Assembly: GCA_013396995.1 (NCBI GenBank)
Contig: VWZP01010960.1
Span: 20,444-84,443 of the forward strand
DNA length: 64,000 bases
Origin: Dicaeum eximium
Taxonomy: Eukaryota; Chordata; Aves; Passeriformes; Dicaeidae
Direction of reading: 5' to 3'
Positions within the stretch are counted from its first letter, which is position 1; every line of letters starts with the position of its first letter. Below, piece by piece: positions 14,181 through 27,340 of this stretch. A program made the position numbers and the translations under genes. The notes beneath the pieces are model-generated. The model was not told the DNA's origin. It did no database searches and worked only from the letters and a program-made list of their open reading frames with translations.

Positions 14181-14240
14181 GGCCTAATACATTGTATTAG
14201 CCTTAATATATTAAGGATAGCCTTAATATATTAAGGAACG
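14181..14240. repeat. Palindromes with 20-bp tandem duplication
   Basis: A near-palindrome, GGCCTAATACATTGTATTAG, is followed by two exact copies of the perfect palindrome CCTTAATATATTAAGG (14201-14216 and 14221-14236), separated by ATAG. The unit CCTTAATATATTAAGGATAG is therefore tandemly duplicated with a 20-bp period. Confidence 0.85.
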
Positions 14241-16985
14241 TACACATTTCATTGACATGACACACATTGAGAAAGATGAGTAAATGCAATCAGCATATTT
14301 TCTTTCAATGAGTAAGAGTTCAGGTGACACACCATGTTTCACACACTTCAGAAATGGATAAAATAATGGAAGCTCCATCAGAGTGAGTCAGGTACGGTGT
14401 GGTAATGCCATACCAGAATGACAGTGTATTAAGAAGGAAAGCTTAGTAACCCTTTTGTAATTACTGCCCTGATGGAGCTATACTATGCTCAAGATTAGGC
14501 TAAGAGCTTTCCTCAGCACTTGAACAATGCAGTGTTACCTACTCAAGACTGAATTGGTTCTTGCATGTCTGCTCTATGATTCATAGCATGCTGAAGTACA
14601 CACTACCTGTTTTCTATCCTACCCTCTTCCCTCAAGGAAAAGTCAATTATTTAATTAACAGCTGGCTATTATGCTACAATATCTTAATTCCTCTGTCACA
14701 GGGCAGCTAAACTTAGAGAGGCTTTTCTCTCCGTCTTTGTCTCTTTCTAGATTATTTCCTGATCCTGAGACTTCAGCAGGAGTTCAGCCACTCACAAAAA
14801 TGACAGATTTGCATCCAAATCTAGAATCACCAAGGGTCTATTTCTCCTTAAAATAAATGTTTGCAACAGCTTTCCTTACTCTAAACAACCCAAACCCTTT
14901 TTAGACTTCATTAGAAACAGTTCTTATTTGGTCATTAGTCCCACTGTTTCAGATGGAAAAGAGCTGAGGATTAGGTATGTCAGGATCTAATTCCATCTCT
15001 ATTAAAGAAGTCAGTTACCTGCCAGCCTGTCAAAAAGGAGTGAAAGGACTGAGCAGTTAAACAAGTTAATTGGATCAATTTGTTTGTCAGCAGTGAATGG
15101 AGAGGAAGAAATGAGAGAAATCCGCCACATGCTTATTTTTCAAAGCTAGAAGAATTTTAGAGTTAAAGGCTGAAGACAGAAGTCCTCAGAGTTGCATTGA
15201 GCTGAAAAACGTTTAAGTTGGTCATCAAGTCATATTCCTGTGATCTAGAAGGGATTAATTTCTCTAAGAATGAAAGTATTTAAGTGATCCCTTAGTATTA
15301 AAAGTGATGGACTTGTTTACACTGTCTTATAGAGCCATACTAGAGTGCAATGTTTGCGTTACATTACCAAACACTTCTGCAATCTTATCACACAAATAAA
15401 CACACATCTCAGACATTCTGGTGGTGTAGAAATATATATATGCTAATGGTATCACATTCCCTAGTGCATCAATGCTTTTATTGAGATAAATAATTTTTAT
15501 ATGTAGTTTGAGGACTTTGGGGTTTTCTTTAGAATGGGTTTTAAAAAGATATAAAGAATAAAGAAGATGCATCTAGGTTTTTTTAAAAATTATTTTATGC
15601 TTAAAAGTAACTGACACACTTTAGAAAACTCCCTAATCAGCTACTGTTATTTTCTCTGTTTTCCTTTGATAAAGAACACTTTATTTTATTTTACTATTGG
15701 TTACTATTATGCATATTTTTGCATCAATTATTATTATATTATCAGTATAATTCTGGTCCTAATGAACATTGCAGTCAAGTCTCTCTCCTCCTTAGTGTCT
15801 CTAACTGTAAGGTAGGAAAAAACTTAGGGTTTTTTGTGAAGCATTTTAAAATCTAAATGACTGCTAAGATACAAAGTTTATTGTTCCACATAATTTAAAT
15901 CTTTGGTTGGGATAATTAACAAACTCCAGTTAAAGCCTTAATGTTCGATTGAGATCTGTATAATTTTTATGCATATACAGAAACACAGGAGAACAATCTC
16001 CTAGTTACAAGTGTCAAATTATCCCTTACTGAAAGATGTGCAGCTCACTGTGCTGGGAAAAGAGTAGGAGTGGGATGTGCATGCAGAGAAAGAGAAAAAC
16101 AGCAAGAATGGAGGGCAGATGGGAAACTCCTTTGTAGGGAAAATGAGTGACAGGCAGGAAGGCCCTGAATGAGAAGGGTCAGAGTGATTTGAAACCCTCA
16201 GAGGATCTATATAGACGTTGCTCAGTTTGGAAGTTAGTGACAGTTTTTGTCACTACTGAGACCAGAATATCCCAAGACACAAAGGACATGGAGAAGATTT
16301 GGACCAAATCCAGCTGAAAAATGCATTTGAGGAGTTCAAGACATTTTTGATGAAAGGAATGTGTATTTCAGGATAGCTTGGCAGCACTGGTTCTCAGACT
16401 CAAGGAGTCCTAGTTCAACTCACCCAATGTGTACATATGTTGTCAAGAAAACATGAAGTGATGCCTGGCAGACAAGTTTGAGATGGAGCTTTGCCTGGGT
16501 TTACTAGGGGTTTTGAGGAAGTGGAATGACTCCCAGGAATGATTTTGATGAATAGGAGGGAAACCTTATTAGAATTTTGTGGGGTTTCTGGTGCAACCAA
16601 AAAGAATGGGAACCCTCCTCCTGGGCCTTTTGGAGGGGGTTCCCCTGAGAGTTCTCTGGCAGGGATGAAAAACAAGCAGGACCAATGGGATGTGCTAGTT
16701 GATAACATATGCAGTAAATGGCTGAAACTGTGAGGCAAATTGGGTGTTGTGTTTCTGTCTTTCTGGTTTGGATTTTTAAAGGTTCATTTTTGAATTTTAA
16801 ATTTGGCCTGTGAAAAATCTAAATCTTTACACTTCTCAAGAAGCTGCCTATACCCTTTTGTGGATTTTGAGCTTATAGTCACATTTTGGGTTATATTTAA
16901 CAGACAAAATGAATATGTTTGCCTAAGATGACCCATAGACTGTTATTAAATTAAACATATTTCTTGTATATGTGAGTTTATAAAT

Positions 16986-17008
16986 ACCTATGTATTACAT
17001 ACATAGGT
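16986..17008. repeat. Perfect inverted repeat, 9-bp arms
   Basis: The arms ACCTATGTA and TACATAGGT flank the spacer TTACA. This is a short hairpin with no evident function. Confidence 0.8.
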
Positions 17009-17621
17009 AACAGCTGTTCCACACTGGACCAAAGTTATATTAAGCTTAGGATTCCATTCCTGATCGTAGCCACTGCTTACAGAGAGCATGTAAGGAACAG
17101 AGAACTCTCACAGTATTGATCATAGAAACAAATCCTAACCATACACTCAGGTAATCAATTGTTTGTTACATTGCCTTTTTTATATGTCTTCTTCAGGTGA
17201 GGTGCTGAAATATGTTCAGGTTTGATACTCAAGAAGTGCTCAGGACAGATACTGTGTGCAAAAGGTGACAAAACTGAAATGGTGTATTCAGTGATCTGCT
17301 TTCAATGCAAACTTACACATGAACTGAAGAACAAATAGATCCTTTATTTATCGTTAATACTTTTAAAATCTTACTCAAAGTTGCCCCAGATAAATTCAAG
17401 TCTAAAGATAAGCACGTAGTTACTGAAGGTTTCTCCCAATCTGATGACCACAAACATGAACTTGCTCATAAGAAAATACATTTACCCTTTTGCTTTTCAT
17501 CTCCTTGCTAGATGTAAAGTAGGGTGATGTACATATTTTGTACATAAAACAAAAAAAGGGGGTTGAGAATATTCTCTTTCTTTCAAAATTGCTATTGTCA
17601 TGCTAGTATTAATGAAATTAT

Positions 17622-17640
17622 AATGTTAGAGTCTAACATT
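17622..17640. repeat. Perfect inverted repeat, 9-bp arms, 1-bp spacer
   Basis: AATGTTAGA and TCTAACATT flank a single G. The region is AT-rich, so a chance origin is plausible. Confidence 0.75.
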
Positions 17641-20600
17641 TAATTTAATTGGACTTTTACCTCTTTGTTAAAGATTATACTGACTCCTGATAGTCAATAT
17701 AATGATTTTATATCATTAGAAAATTATTAACACTATGCAAAACATATGACATCAGCTACTTTGGGCCACTAATTACAGCAGCATATGGGTAAAGTATTAA
17801 ATTACTCCTTGTTTAAACAATAAATTGAAATAGTTTTTTATCTATCCTTCTCTTGCATTATGGTTTTTTACATGGTATGAAAAACACTTCCTTCAGTTTA
17901 TATTTGGGGTTATGTTAAATCTACATATAAAATTGTTCCTTAATAAACAAAAAAGCTTAGCGTCTAGATGTACACGTTCTTTTCTTCTTTCCTTGAAACT
18001 CACAAAATCAATACACTGATCCTGTCAGAACAGGAAATGACAAAAGGGATGATGGGAAAGTGCACATAAGGACAAAAATGCAGGCTGCAAAGTTAATGCC
18101 TAATTATGTGTTTAAAAATTACCAATTGCCAAACTGAACATAGCCTTTCATGACTTATGTTGATCCATTTCTGCCTTCACATTAAGTCACACAAGCCCAG
18201 TAGTTACCGTATTTCAGTTGTTTACCTTCTGCTTCAAACTTCCAATGATAATATTCTTTTAGCAGAATAAGTAAAGCCTATTATTCCTGTTATATTTCCC
18301 AACTAAAGAAAGGTATCTGGAGTTTTGATAATATAATAGAGATGGAGAGCAGAATATATAACATATGTTCTTGCCTATTTTAGTTCTTAAAGAGGTAGGA
18401 ATATGATGAGGAAATCCACTGCTTTCTGGCAAAGCTTTTAAGCCTGTAATCTATCTTTCCATTTCACATACTTTTGTTGTGAAGAATTTCTAGTATTTTG
18501 AAAAAAATTATTCGAACCTTTTAAGAACTTCTTGCAACTTGGAGATAACTGTATGCTTTTCATATTTAACAAGTTATTTGTTCATGTGTGAAGGCCTTCT
18601 TCATTGAAAGTGGACATTTTTAAACAAAAACTTTCCCATCTGAGATTTTTAATTTGTCAGTAGAAATGTTTTTCAAGCAAGGTTCATATATCTTAGTTCC
18701 TTTCAATATGGAAGAAACTATGCTAGAACAGCAAATAACCAGCAGTGTTTAGAACACCTTATAAAGCCCAGATCACTTTTCTAACCACACCAAACCTTGA
18801 ATTTTAGATGAGGCTCCTAAGTACCAGATTACAGATTCAGTTTCACATAGGCCATATATATACTACAGAATTCTCTAGCATGTGTCAATCACCATGATTT
18901 CTGACTTATATAGTCCTGAGATTAAATCCCTGAAACAAATACAATGATTTTCTTCAAAAGTGTGATTTTTCTTAAACTGATTTGTCTTTTGCTGCTTCAG
19001 TCCCATAACTAAACTAAATGACATTGTAAAGATAACTTCCTTTATGCCTTGCCTGAACTGTAAACTCACCTAGGTGTACTTTAACTATGAGTTACTCTAA
19101 GAAAGCATAAATATGCTTACTCATCACTGCTAAGCCTTTTTCAAGGTGTGTACTGAATTGTTTAAGCTAGTTGAAAATGTCCTACCATGATCTAGGAATG
19201 CCTGAACTCCTGTTCTGGAAGACATGAACTGACAAGAATGCGGGAATCTTCCCCATACTACTGTGATTCAAAAGTCTTGGGGAATCTTTTCTTATGTCAC
19301 TATCATATTTTTCTGTTCCTTCAAGTCACTTAAAATGTATGACCTACAGGAGTCTTTCCTGGACCAGGTGGCATGTTTGTCACATTACACGACCATCCAA
19401 GTGATACAAGCAGGCCAAGGTTTGTTTGCCTTTCAGGTTTTTTAGGTTTGTGTTGGTTTTAACAAGGTTCCACAACAACTCATCTCCCCCTGTGTTCTCA
19501 CTACACTACATACATATAAACATGTAAAAAATTACAGTTTGATGAACATATTTCTTACAAAATGTTAATCACAGATTTCTAAATTTTCTAAAAATAATTT
19601 TCTGCTTTGAAATTTTCTTATTTTTGTTGCTGCAATGATAAATTTAAACAATCCTTAGGCACCATCATGTTGATTTTTGTCTAGCTTTCTATATTCTTTC
19701 ACCTAAATAGTTACTTAGACTTCCACTTGCATTTTGTATAATTTGTTCTTTTATCTGACATGCTAGCAAGAAAATCTAATTGTATAAATATATGGTGGGG
19801 GAAGGGGGGAAATATAACCAGTGGTGGGCATAGCATGTATTTCGGTAATACAAAGTAATACAAAACCCATGCAGACATTGAAAAATACTTTTTCTGATCA
19901 TCTCTGCTGTATTCATTTACCAGGAAATTTTTTCTGCTCTTCTCGGATAATTTCTACGTGATCTAAATTAATTACTTCAAGGTTTTCATCTTCTCTTTGC
20001 CTTCCTTATACTGTGTAACAGCAATATGATGCAGCCAGGTTCAACTGTTTGTCATAAAGGCCCTATAAATGGGTCAATGCAAGTCATATTTTAACTGGTT
20101 CTGTTGTAGATTGTTTGGTTACTAAGAGCACTTGCAATAAGATCTTCAAATGATGCTGATCTTGCCATGACATATTGAAGAATGTACTGTAATTTAAATA
20201 TGGAGACATTCAATAATGTGAATCTGAAAGCAGAAAAAGCCTAGTTTTAGTTTGCAACACTTTGGAATTTGTTCCTCTAGACATAAAGGAGGTGTCAGAG
20301 CTGGCATGCAGTCAGAGGTCCATGCTGCACACTGAGACCATGATTACCACCAACTGATCTGTGGTTCTATCCAAACAAACATCCACAATGATCTTATTGA
20401 ACATTTGTGCTTAATGTAAACTTCAACAAAACAGAGGTATTAAAAGAACAAACAGTACCACTTGTCCATACTGCAGATTAAAACAGAAAAGAGACATAAC
20501 AGAGACGGCAGGGCCTGGTGAGATCCCTGCCAACGCCTGGTACAACAAAAAAAAACAGTAGATGAACTTAAAATAATCAATAAAGATGGTTAAAAATACA

Positions 20601-21527
20601 ACTGGCAAGTGTCTCATACCTTTGCATTGGGAGCTTGTCTATTTATGAAGCTCCCAAGAATGTTAACTGAAATTTAATCATAGTCAGTCAGTGGTAACAT
20701 ATCTAGAGTTGAAGATAAGAGTTAAGGAAAAATAGCTTAGTCAAACTGTGTATTTAATTTTTGGTGGGGCAGGCAAAGCATTTCACAACATTTTCCATCA
20801 GAAAATGTCCATCTGACATATTTGTCACAGAAAATATTACCGAATACTTTTGGTAGAATCTTATTTAGTATTTCATTTTTCTTTAGGATTAATTAGAAAT
20901 CTTGTCTGGTAGTACTGTTAGTTTTGTACATTCCTGAAATAGTTGAGGTTTTTTGACTTTTGGTTTTGACTTTAGACTAAAAAAAATATTAGAAGATAAA
21001 TTCTGAGTTTTATTTCTCTCTAAAATTTCAGTGTCAGTTTCTGGATAAATCAGGACATGCAACTCCAGGTTCACAAAGGGTCTAAGATATCCTGACCTAA
21101 TAGTAATCAATTGATAGATCTTAGAGGTCAATCTTTTTTACCTCCTGCAATGTTAATAATAGAAGAAAACTGGCTTAAAAACTTTAATAGATACCACCCT
21201 TCATCTCTAAGCCCCAGGATCTGTGTGAGACAAAGTCCTCTAACTCTCTGAAACCCACCAGCTTATAAGTGAACTTCTGTATGCTGTGTGCAAACCCAGC
21301 AGATTGACCCTGATCATAGGCTGACACCCATGTGTTATCCAGAAGAATTCCTCAGAGCCACAGCTGTGATATATGGATTGCTTGTATTCCCAACTGAATA
21401 TATTGTGGGTTAATTTTAGTTAGCTTATGCTGGTAGAATATGAAAGTGCCAATTTGCTCCTGTGTGTTTTGTTCAGGTAAAAGACATTTCTTTTCCCACT
21501 GTATTCAGTTAGATATTAATGTTAGGT

Positions 21528-21841
21528 TGTCACCGATGATACAGGGGACAGGAAAGAAGGTGACATGTTGACTCCATGATTTCAGAAGACAAAGAACCTT
21601 TTATTAGTAGAAAATCACACTTCTTATAGGCAGCATAGGGGAGCTAAGACCTGATTGGTCTTCAGCAGGACTTCTCACACCATTGGTCAAAGGAACACCA
21701 CCTACTTGAAAACATCTTTCTATAAACAGCAGGTGCAGGGGATAAAATAATAATTGTTTTAATTCTTTCTCTGAGCTTTCCTAGGATGAGCCTGGGAGAA
21801 TATCTGTTTCTCTCTGTTACCAGAGACTGAGAATATCCACA
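21528..21841 (-). mobile_element. Solo LTR (endogenous retrovirus) with perfect 6-bp target-site duplication
   Basis: The 314-bp element starts TGTCACC and ends ATCCACA on the plus strand, giving TG...CA termini. It is flanked by a perfect 6-bp direct repeat, TTAGGT (21522-21527 and 21842-21847). On the minus strand it reads, in order, two CCAAT boxes (plus-strand ATTGG at 21682-21686 and 21654-21658), a TATAA box (21624-21628) and AATAAA (21600-21605). This is a compact U3 promoter with the poly(A) signal close to the cap site, and it fixes the orientation. A 6-bp duplication is typical of the ERVK/beta- and alpharetrovirus-like groups, so I infer that class, but no coding sequence remains to confirm it. 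It is a solo LTR. Confidence 0.85.
21600..21686 (-). promoter_or_regulatory. LTR core promoter and poly(A) signal
   Basis: On the minus strand the order is CCAAT (21686-21682), CCAAT (21658-21654), TATAA (21628-21624) and AATAAA (21605-21600). The spacing is that of a retroviral U3 and R start. Whether it is still active cannot be told from sequence. Confidence 0.65.
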
Positions 21842-22051
21842 TTAGGTACCTAATTAAATTTCTAGATAAATTTTAAGTAGAAATGTAATTTACAGCTACT
21901 GATTGAAACACATAGTTACTATACATGAGCACTGCTAAATCACATCATTTCAGTGCACATTTTTCATAGCATCATGTTATCTCCTGTAAAGAAAATGTGT
22001 TCTAAAGTCTTGATATTGTTCTAGAATACTATAACATTAAAAATCTGATGT

Positions 22052-22090
22052 AAAAATATATTTTGTCAAAGAAAAAATATATTTTGTCAA
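22052..22090. repeat. Short direct repeat, 18 bp, period 21
   Basis: AAAAATATATTTTGTCAA occurs at 22052-22069 and again at 22073-22090. It looks like a slippage-type local duplication. Confidence 0.85.
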
Positions 22091-22213
22091 TTTACAAAAC
22101 TGCAGAGAAAAGCTTACAAATACAGATATGTTTCAAACAAAGATGGGTGTGATTTCTCTAACAATAATAGAATTTTAGGGAAAATAATTTTCTCATCTTG
22201 AACTTTACATTTG

Positions 22214-22238
22214 TGAGCACTACTTATAGTAGTGCTCA
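22214..22238. repeat. Perfect hairpin, 11-bp arms, 3-bp loop
   Basis: TGAGCACTACT and AGTAGTGCTCA are exact reverse complements around TAT. The arms have mixed base composition, so this is less likely to be a chance AT palindrome. It is too short for a microRNA precursor, and no flanking extension of the stem is visible. Confidence 0.88.
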
Positions 22239-22333
22239 GAAATAGCACTTTTATCTAGAATTCTTTCATTAATATAGGCATAGATTGTGACCATTTCTCT
22301 CGTTTGAGCTACTGCAATGCATATGGAAAACAG

Positions 22334-22352
22334 ATGTCTAATTGTTAGACAT
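22334..22352. repeat. Inverted repeat, 8-bp arms
   Basis: ATGTCTAA and TTAGACAT flank TTG. It lies about 100 bp downstream of the 11-bp-arm hairpin at 22214. Confidence 0.7.
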
Positions 22353-25300
22353 TATGATGTAAAGCAAATCAGTGTGTTTCAGTGTAATATCATAAACCAA
22401 ATACTGAAGCTGGCAAGAAAAAAAACCCCCAACACTAAAGGCTCTTCCAAGATAGGATAGTTTTGTGTTATAAGAATTTGTTTTTATGTATCACATTGGC
22501 CTACAAGGAAATTCTGATTGCATCCACCAAACCTGGAAACTTATCAGATTTTTTCAACTAGCCATAAAAAATCAATGTGAAAGGAATCACAATTTGGTGT
22601 TATATGAGAGACCAACTTTCAGAAGTGGGAGTGTACATCAGCTCCCAGCTGCTTCATTTTGGGAAGTTTATAATTTTGTGCATTGCTATGGCTTTGGATT
22701 TCTCACAGTAGTTTAGATAATCAGCTTACTCATGTCGACTGTTAACCAATTCCACTGTATACCTGCAAAACTGAGATGTAATAATACTTGTAAACCTAAG
22801 TTAGGTCTAGAAATTTTGACTGGGAGATACTCCTTGTAGGGTAAATCTTTGCAATGTACTGCAAGAAGAAATAAGAGCACAAGACATGGTGTGAAGATGA
22901 GAAGGGAATGTGGACCAAAGATGTGGGAGGAATGCCAGAACTTAAAACAGCTGTCATACAACAAAGGTCCCTTGCAGCATTGTGGTCTGCATGTACTGAA
23001 GGCATCGCCACAATGCCATGAAGTTAATCCTGTAACTCGATCTGCAGTTAACCCACATAACTCATTTGCATTCATTGATTACTTTTACACTAGAAAATTA
23101 AAGATGACTGGATGGTTTTCTGACATGGAGGCCCATGCCTATATTGTAAGAACACTTCCCTTCCAAAACAGGCTAGCTATATGCAAACTATGCCCCAGGA
23201 ATATTTCCTATCTGCCAAATGATTACTTGGATTTGTTATGGAGAATGTTAGTTGCCATGAAATCATGCAAGGGATTGTTCTCACTATAAATATAACCAAG
23301 AAAATACTAATTCATATTTAGCAGCCTGTCTGGATGATTTTTTGGTAGAGATTTAGTAAGTTTAAATGAGGTTTGAATTAATCGACTTCAGAAACTTACA
23401 TAATAAGGAATATGCATTTTACATTAGAGAAAGCCAAGGACCTTTGTCTTCAAATGGGCTAGGTTCCCAAATATAATTTTTAAGTACAATTTGTCACCTG
23501 CTTATCTCAGCTGCCATTAACCGTGGAAATACCTAATTTGCAACAAGCTGAATCACCTAGGCACCCTTATTTCAGCTTTGAGTAAATTTAAAACCACTGA
23601 ATTTGTTGGTGATGGTGCCAAATTGCTCCACATAAAAAGACATAAAAATTGTAGTTTAACATAAAAATTTGTCAGCCCTGTACTATACATGTTCTTTGAA
23701 AGTCTGGACCTTGAGACTCCCAGGGTAATACCCTAGCAGCTAGGTCAAACATTCATTTTAATTCCTTTTATAAATTAACAGATATGTCATTATTTTATAC
23801 AGGGTTGTATTTCTTCAGTAACAAGAGAGTCTATAAAAGTGGCATAGTTCTCACATATTTGTGACCAATGAACATTAAAGAAGACAGAAGGAGGATATTA
23901 GATCCCATGAATCACATTTCATTTGGGTATGTGAAGCACTGTGACACTGGGTGTAAAACGGGATGGAGGGAAGAGCACCTCTTCACGTTGTTTGTTTTCC
24001 TGAGCTACAGCAGATATAATTTTCATACGTGTATAAGATTGTGCATTCTGCAGGTATGAAAATGGAGTTGTGGACAGAGGTTGCTGGTTAGTTCAAGTGA
24101 CTTTGAACTGGACTTTATGAATCCCATTCTCTGACTCCCAGCTGATCTTACACATTTTGTACACATGATGAGACTCCTGACTTGAGGTTTTATTTTCCTG
24201 TATAACAGATCAGTTACAAGTTAGGTGTCCTGATATTGGACATAATTTCTATTTTTAAAATTTAATCTAAGATGACTGAAAATAATATGTTCAAACTATT
24301 GTGCAACTTAGTGTAAATCTTTAATATTTGCACATGACTTTCCTCATATTTACTTGCTATTGTAATCACCTTGAACCTTGTTCATAGACTCATTTAGCAG
24401 TTTCTAATGCTGAAGAGCTTTCATGCTGAACTACATCAGAAATTAACATAAGTATACTCTAACCTGAGCTGTGGACTTATTTAAAAATAAACCTTAATGC
24501 TAATTTAGCATAAATACAACACTTTCATTTTATTGGTACATGCATTTTATATGTCTATAACAAGTATTTTTATTAAATTGATTGAAAACTTCTGTTAGGT
24601 ACTAGAATATCTGTGACATTATAAATAAAAAATGTAAAGGAATAAGATGGTAGACTTATTCTAAGAAAAATGTCCCCTTAGTACTTAGATAATGACCACC
24701 CAAGATCTGTGTGCTTACAGCAAAGTTAAATAGAAGCAGAAAATCATAGATACTGATGGTATAATTTTATTTATTGCATCCACTTTTTCTGGGAAGTGAA
24801 AATGTTCAGTCTCATAGCTTGGCCTTATAATTATTGCACACACTGGGGCATGCAGATGTATTACAGATGCAGTAAACAGGATAAAAATAGCGGACTTATG
24901 TGTGTTCATTCTGAGTAAGTCATAATGATAGCATATAAATTTAACACAAGTTTTAATTTAAAATGGTTTGAATTCCGTTATGGTAAAATGTATGGCAGAG
25001 TTTGCTGAGCTCTGTTGGGAATGCATGTACTCACATTGTATCTACACATGGACTTTATTGCACTTGGGGACGAGGATTTTTTTTTCTTAGAAGACTTTGG
25101 AAACAGACATCATTTAGCCTGACAGCAGTTTTATTAATCCTCTGCATCTAATTCAAAATGCATGTATTACTGCAGCGTTTATTCTGAAGTGTTTATTCAT
25201 TGATCAAAATGCATATTTAGCTGATCACTTTGCTCTTTTACCCAAGTTATGATAATGATCCATTTCATATCTGCCTGCTGTAGTGTAATATTTGATTCTC

Positions 25301-26978
25301 AGTTTTCAGAGACTACAGCAGATACTATTTTTGTTTTGTCTGTAGGCTGCTTGGTGACTTTGAAAGTCACTCCAATGTAGTAAATGTTTTTCTCAGACAC
25401 CACCTGCTAGATCAAGTGGTGAATTCATATAAGGATTAAAGATCCACAAATGTTTTCTCAATGTTTTTGAAGCTCCTGTCATAAACTGAGTAGCATAGAG
25501 AATAGAAAATTCTACTAGTTTGTCCTGAACATCGTAAAATACTTTGCTCACTCAGGCTTTTTCCAAGAATACTTGAATGATCCTCCATCACTGGTGCTCT
25601 TTAACCTTTCTTGAGTGTGGCTAAATGGTAGCTGTTATTAGGTTGTTCTAAATATGTCATAAACAATAGTAAGACTTTAAAATTTATATTCAAGCAGTGT
25701 CCACCCAGATTTCTAAGCATCTTTGAAATTAATTGGAAGAAGGAATGCCAGTAAAAGCAATGAAAATAGTTGTCTGTATTTCTTCTTACTGTTTTAACCA
25801 TGTTTGAATCTAATCCATCATCCCAGTATTACCAACCTAATAGAGGCTGAAAACTGTAATTTAATATTATCCCCTAACATATTGCTAATCTAACTGCATC
25901 AGTGTGTCTTCACAATGGAGACATGGGACACCACAAAGGTGTAACAAAATTAAAACATAATGGAATTAATCAGCTGGTGGGTGTTGCTAAAATTTTTGAG
26001 ATTTTCTTTTTAAGAGAGAACAGGAATGCAATAAGATGTTTTGTTAATTTTTCTGCCATGTTTCTTGTCTCATTGGCACAAACCATTTGCCAGTATGGGC
26101 TCTAAACTTAATTTTGAAGCATGATCAGTCTGTGTTTCACCATAGGTGCACTAGTACTTAAGAGCACACTCTCACATAACACTGCAGAGTGTAGATGCTT
26201 ACATTAGATTTAAACACACTAGAGAAGTCTAGCTTGGGTGGGCTATTTGTTAATGTTTTTTGTTTGAGAAACACAACGTCCCACATCATACAAAGTCAGC
26301 TAAGCTGCTTTCTGAAGTTGTTTCAGATAGCCTTATATCTACAACACAGTTCTGTCTAGCTGTGTCTCCTGGCTGTTTCTTGGAGTGCTATGGTTGCTGA
26401 GTTTTCATTTAATGTGTTTTCACAAGTGGAAACTCATACTAGTTATTGTTTGGGTTGTTTTTAAAAATTCACTCATACTCTAATTTCTTCTTCATACCTT
26501 GAAGCTTTGTCCACATACAGTAATATTCCAGTAATATCCAGTAGATTTTTGTTTAGGAGAGTTGGCCTAGGTATAACCTGTGGACAAGGTTTGATATACA
26601 GTGTTCAGTGATGTGGTTACAGCTGGCCTTGTCTGTAATCTGATCCATGACTCACACCGCTGAGAGTGTTGGCTCATAATGGCCATGCTTGATCTCATTG
26701 TAGGACTGTGCAGTCACTGTGAGACAGACTTTGGCAGGGAGGAGAAATTATTTTTGAAATTAAAGCTTGTGCCCTTAGGCTTCTAGAAGTCTGTTATTGC
26801 TATCTGCTCTGGAGCACTGTGAGGTTGTGTACTTTGTCACGCACACTTATTGCAAATAAAACAACCTAATGACATTGATTTAATGCAATTTCATATCTTA
26901 CGCAATTTTTCCAGTTGTTCTTTTTAAACAACTGTTTTATCAGTTTGTTCTGAATATGGGGAAATCTGCTTGCATATG

Positions 26979-27000
26979 TTTTATACCTAATGGTATAAAA
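26979..27000. repeat. Perfect inverted repeat, 9-bp arms
   Basis: TTTTATACC and GGTATAAAA flank TAAT. It is AT-rich with no evident function. Confidence 0.75.
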
Positions 27001-27112
27001 TATGCACTATTTAAATGCTGACATGTAACTTTGAGTATATATTCAGTTGACAGGAGGACTGATGGAAAAAAATTATTCCATTATTTCCCTTAGGAGAACA
27101 TGTTTTCTCTAT

Positions 27113-27340
27113 TGTCATGGTTTAGGAATTGTACTCCTCAATTCAGTGCCCCCACTGAGACACTTCAAACCATATTACCACTCTCTGTGGGCAAAAAGAG
27201 AAAAGCAACCCACAAAGTATTATCCCTCTTTCTCTCCCTATTCTTCTCCTCCCCTCTTCCTTTCAATCTCTCCCAGCCTACTTGCTCTCTGCAACCTCTC
27301 CCTGTACTGTCTCACCTCCTTCCTCTCTCAAAGAAATGTA
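27113..27340 (-). mobile_element. Probable LTR fragment
   Basis: The segment opens with TGTCATGGTTTAGG, sharing TGTCATGGTTTA with the end of the solo LTR at 2013. It then gives GC-richer text and a C/T-rich tract (27215-27330). By analogy the opening is the 3' terminus of a minus-strand LTR. I could not find the other end or a target-site duplication, so the right border is a guess. The two overlapping open frames (114 and 81 codons) inside it are low-complexity readings of the C/T tract. Confidence 0.4.

Larger units (their letters stand above)
13843..21521. other. Long unique AT-rich DNA, no gene seen
   Basis: No supported exon or family-level repeat was found over nearly 8 kb. It holds small palindromes at 14181-14236, 16986-17008 and 17622-17640. 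A locally G/C-richer patch near 16415-16740 carries overlapping open frames on both strands (64 and 107 codons), which I cannot assign. Confidence 0.5.
21848..27112. other. Unique AT-rich DNA with small hairpins, no gene supported
   Basis: The longest frame here is 146 codons (22849-23289, plus) and overlaps a 120-codon frame on the other strand. Neither shows a recognisable domain, signal peptide or repeat, and chance open frames of this size are expected in 64 kb. Short hairpins lie at 22214-22238, 22334-22352 and 26979-27000, and an 18-bp direct repeat lies at 22052-22090. Confidence 0.5.

Noticed and set aside
22849..23289. 146-codon plus-strand open frame
   Set aside because: No recognisable domain, signal or exon-like borders; overlapped by 120- and 71-codon frames on the other strand. 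A chance frame of this size is expected in 64 kb of sequence.
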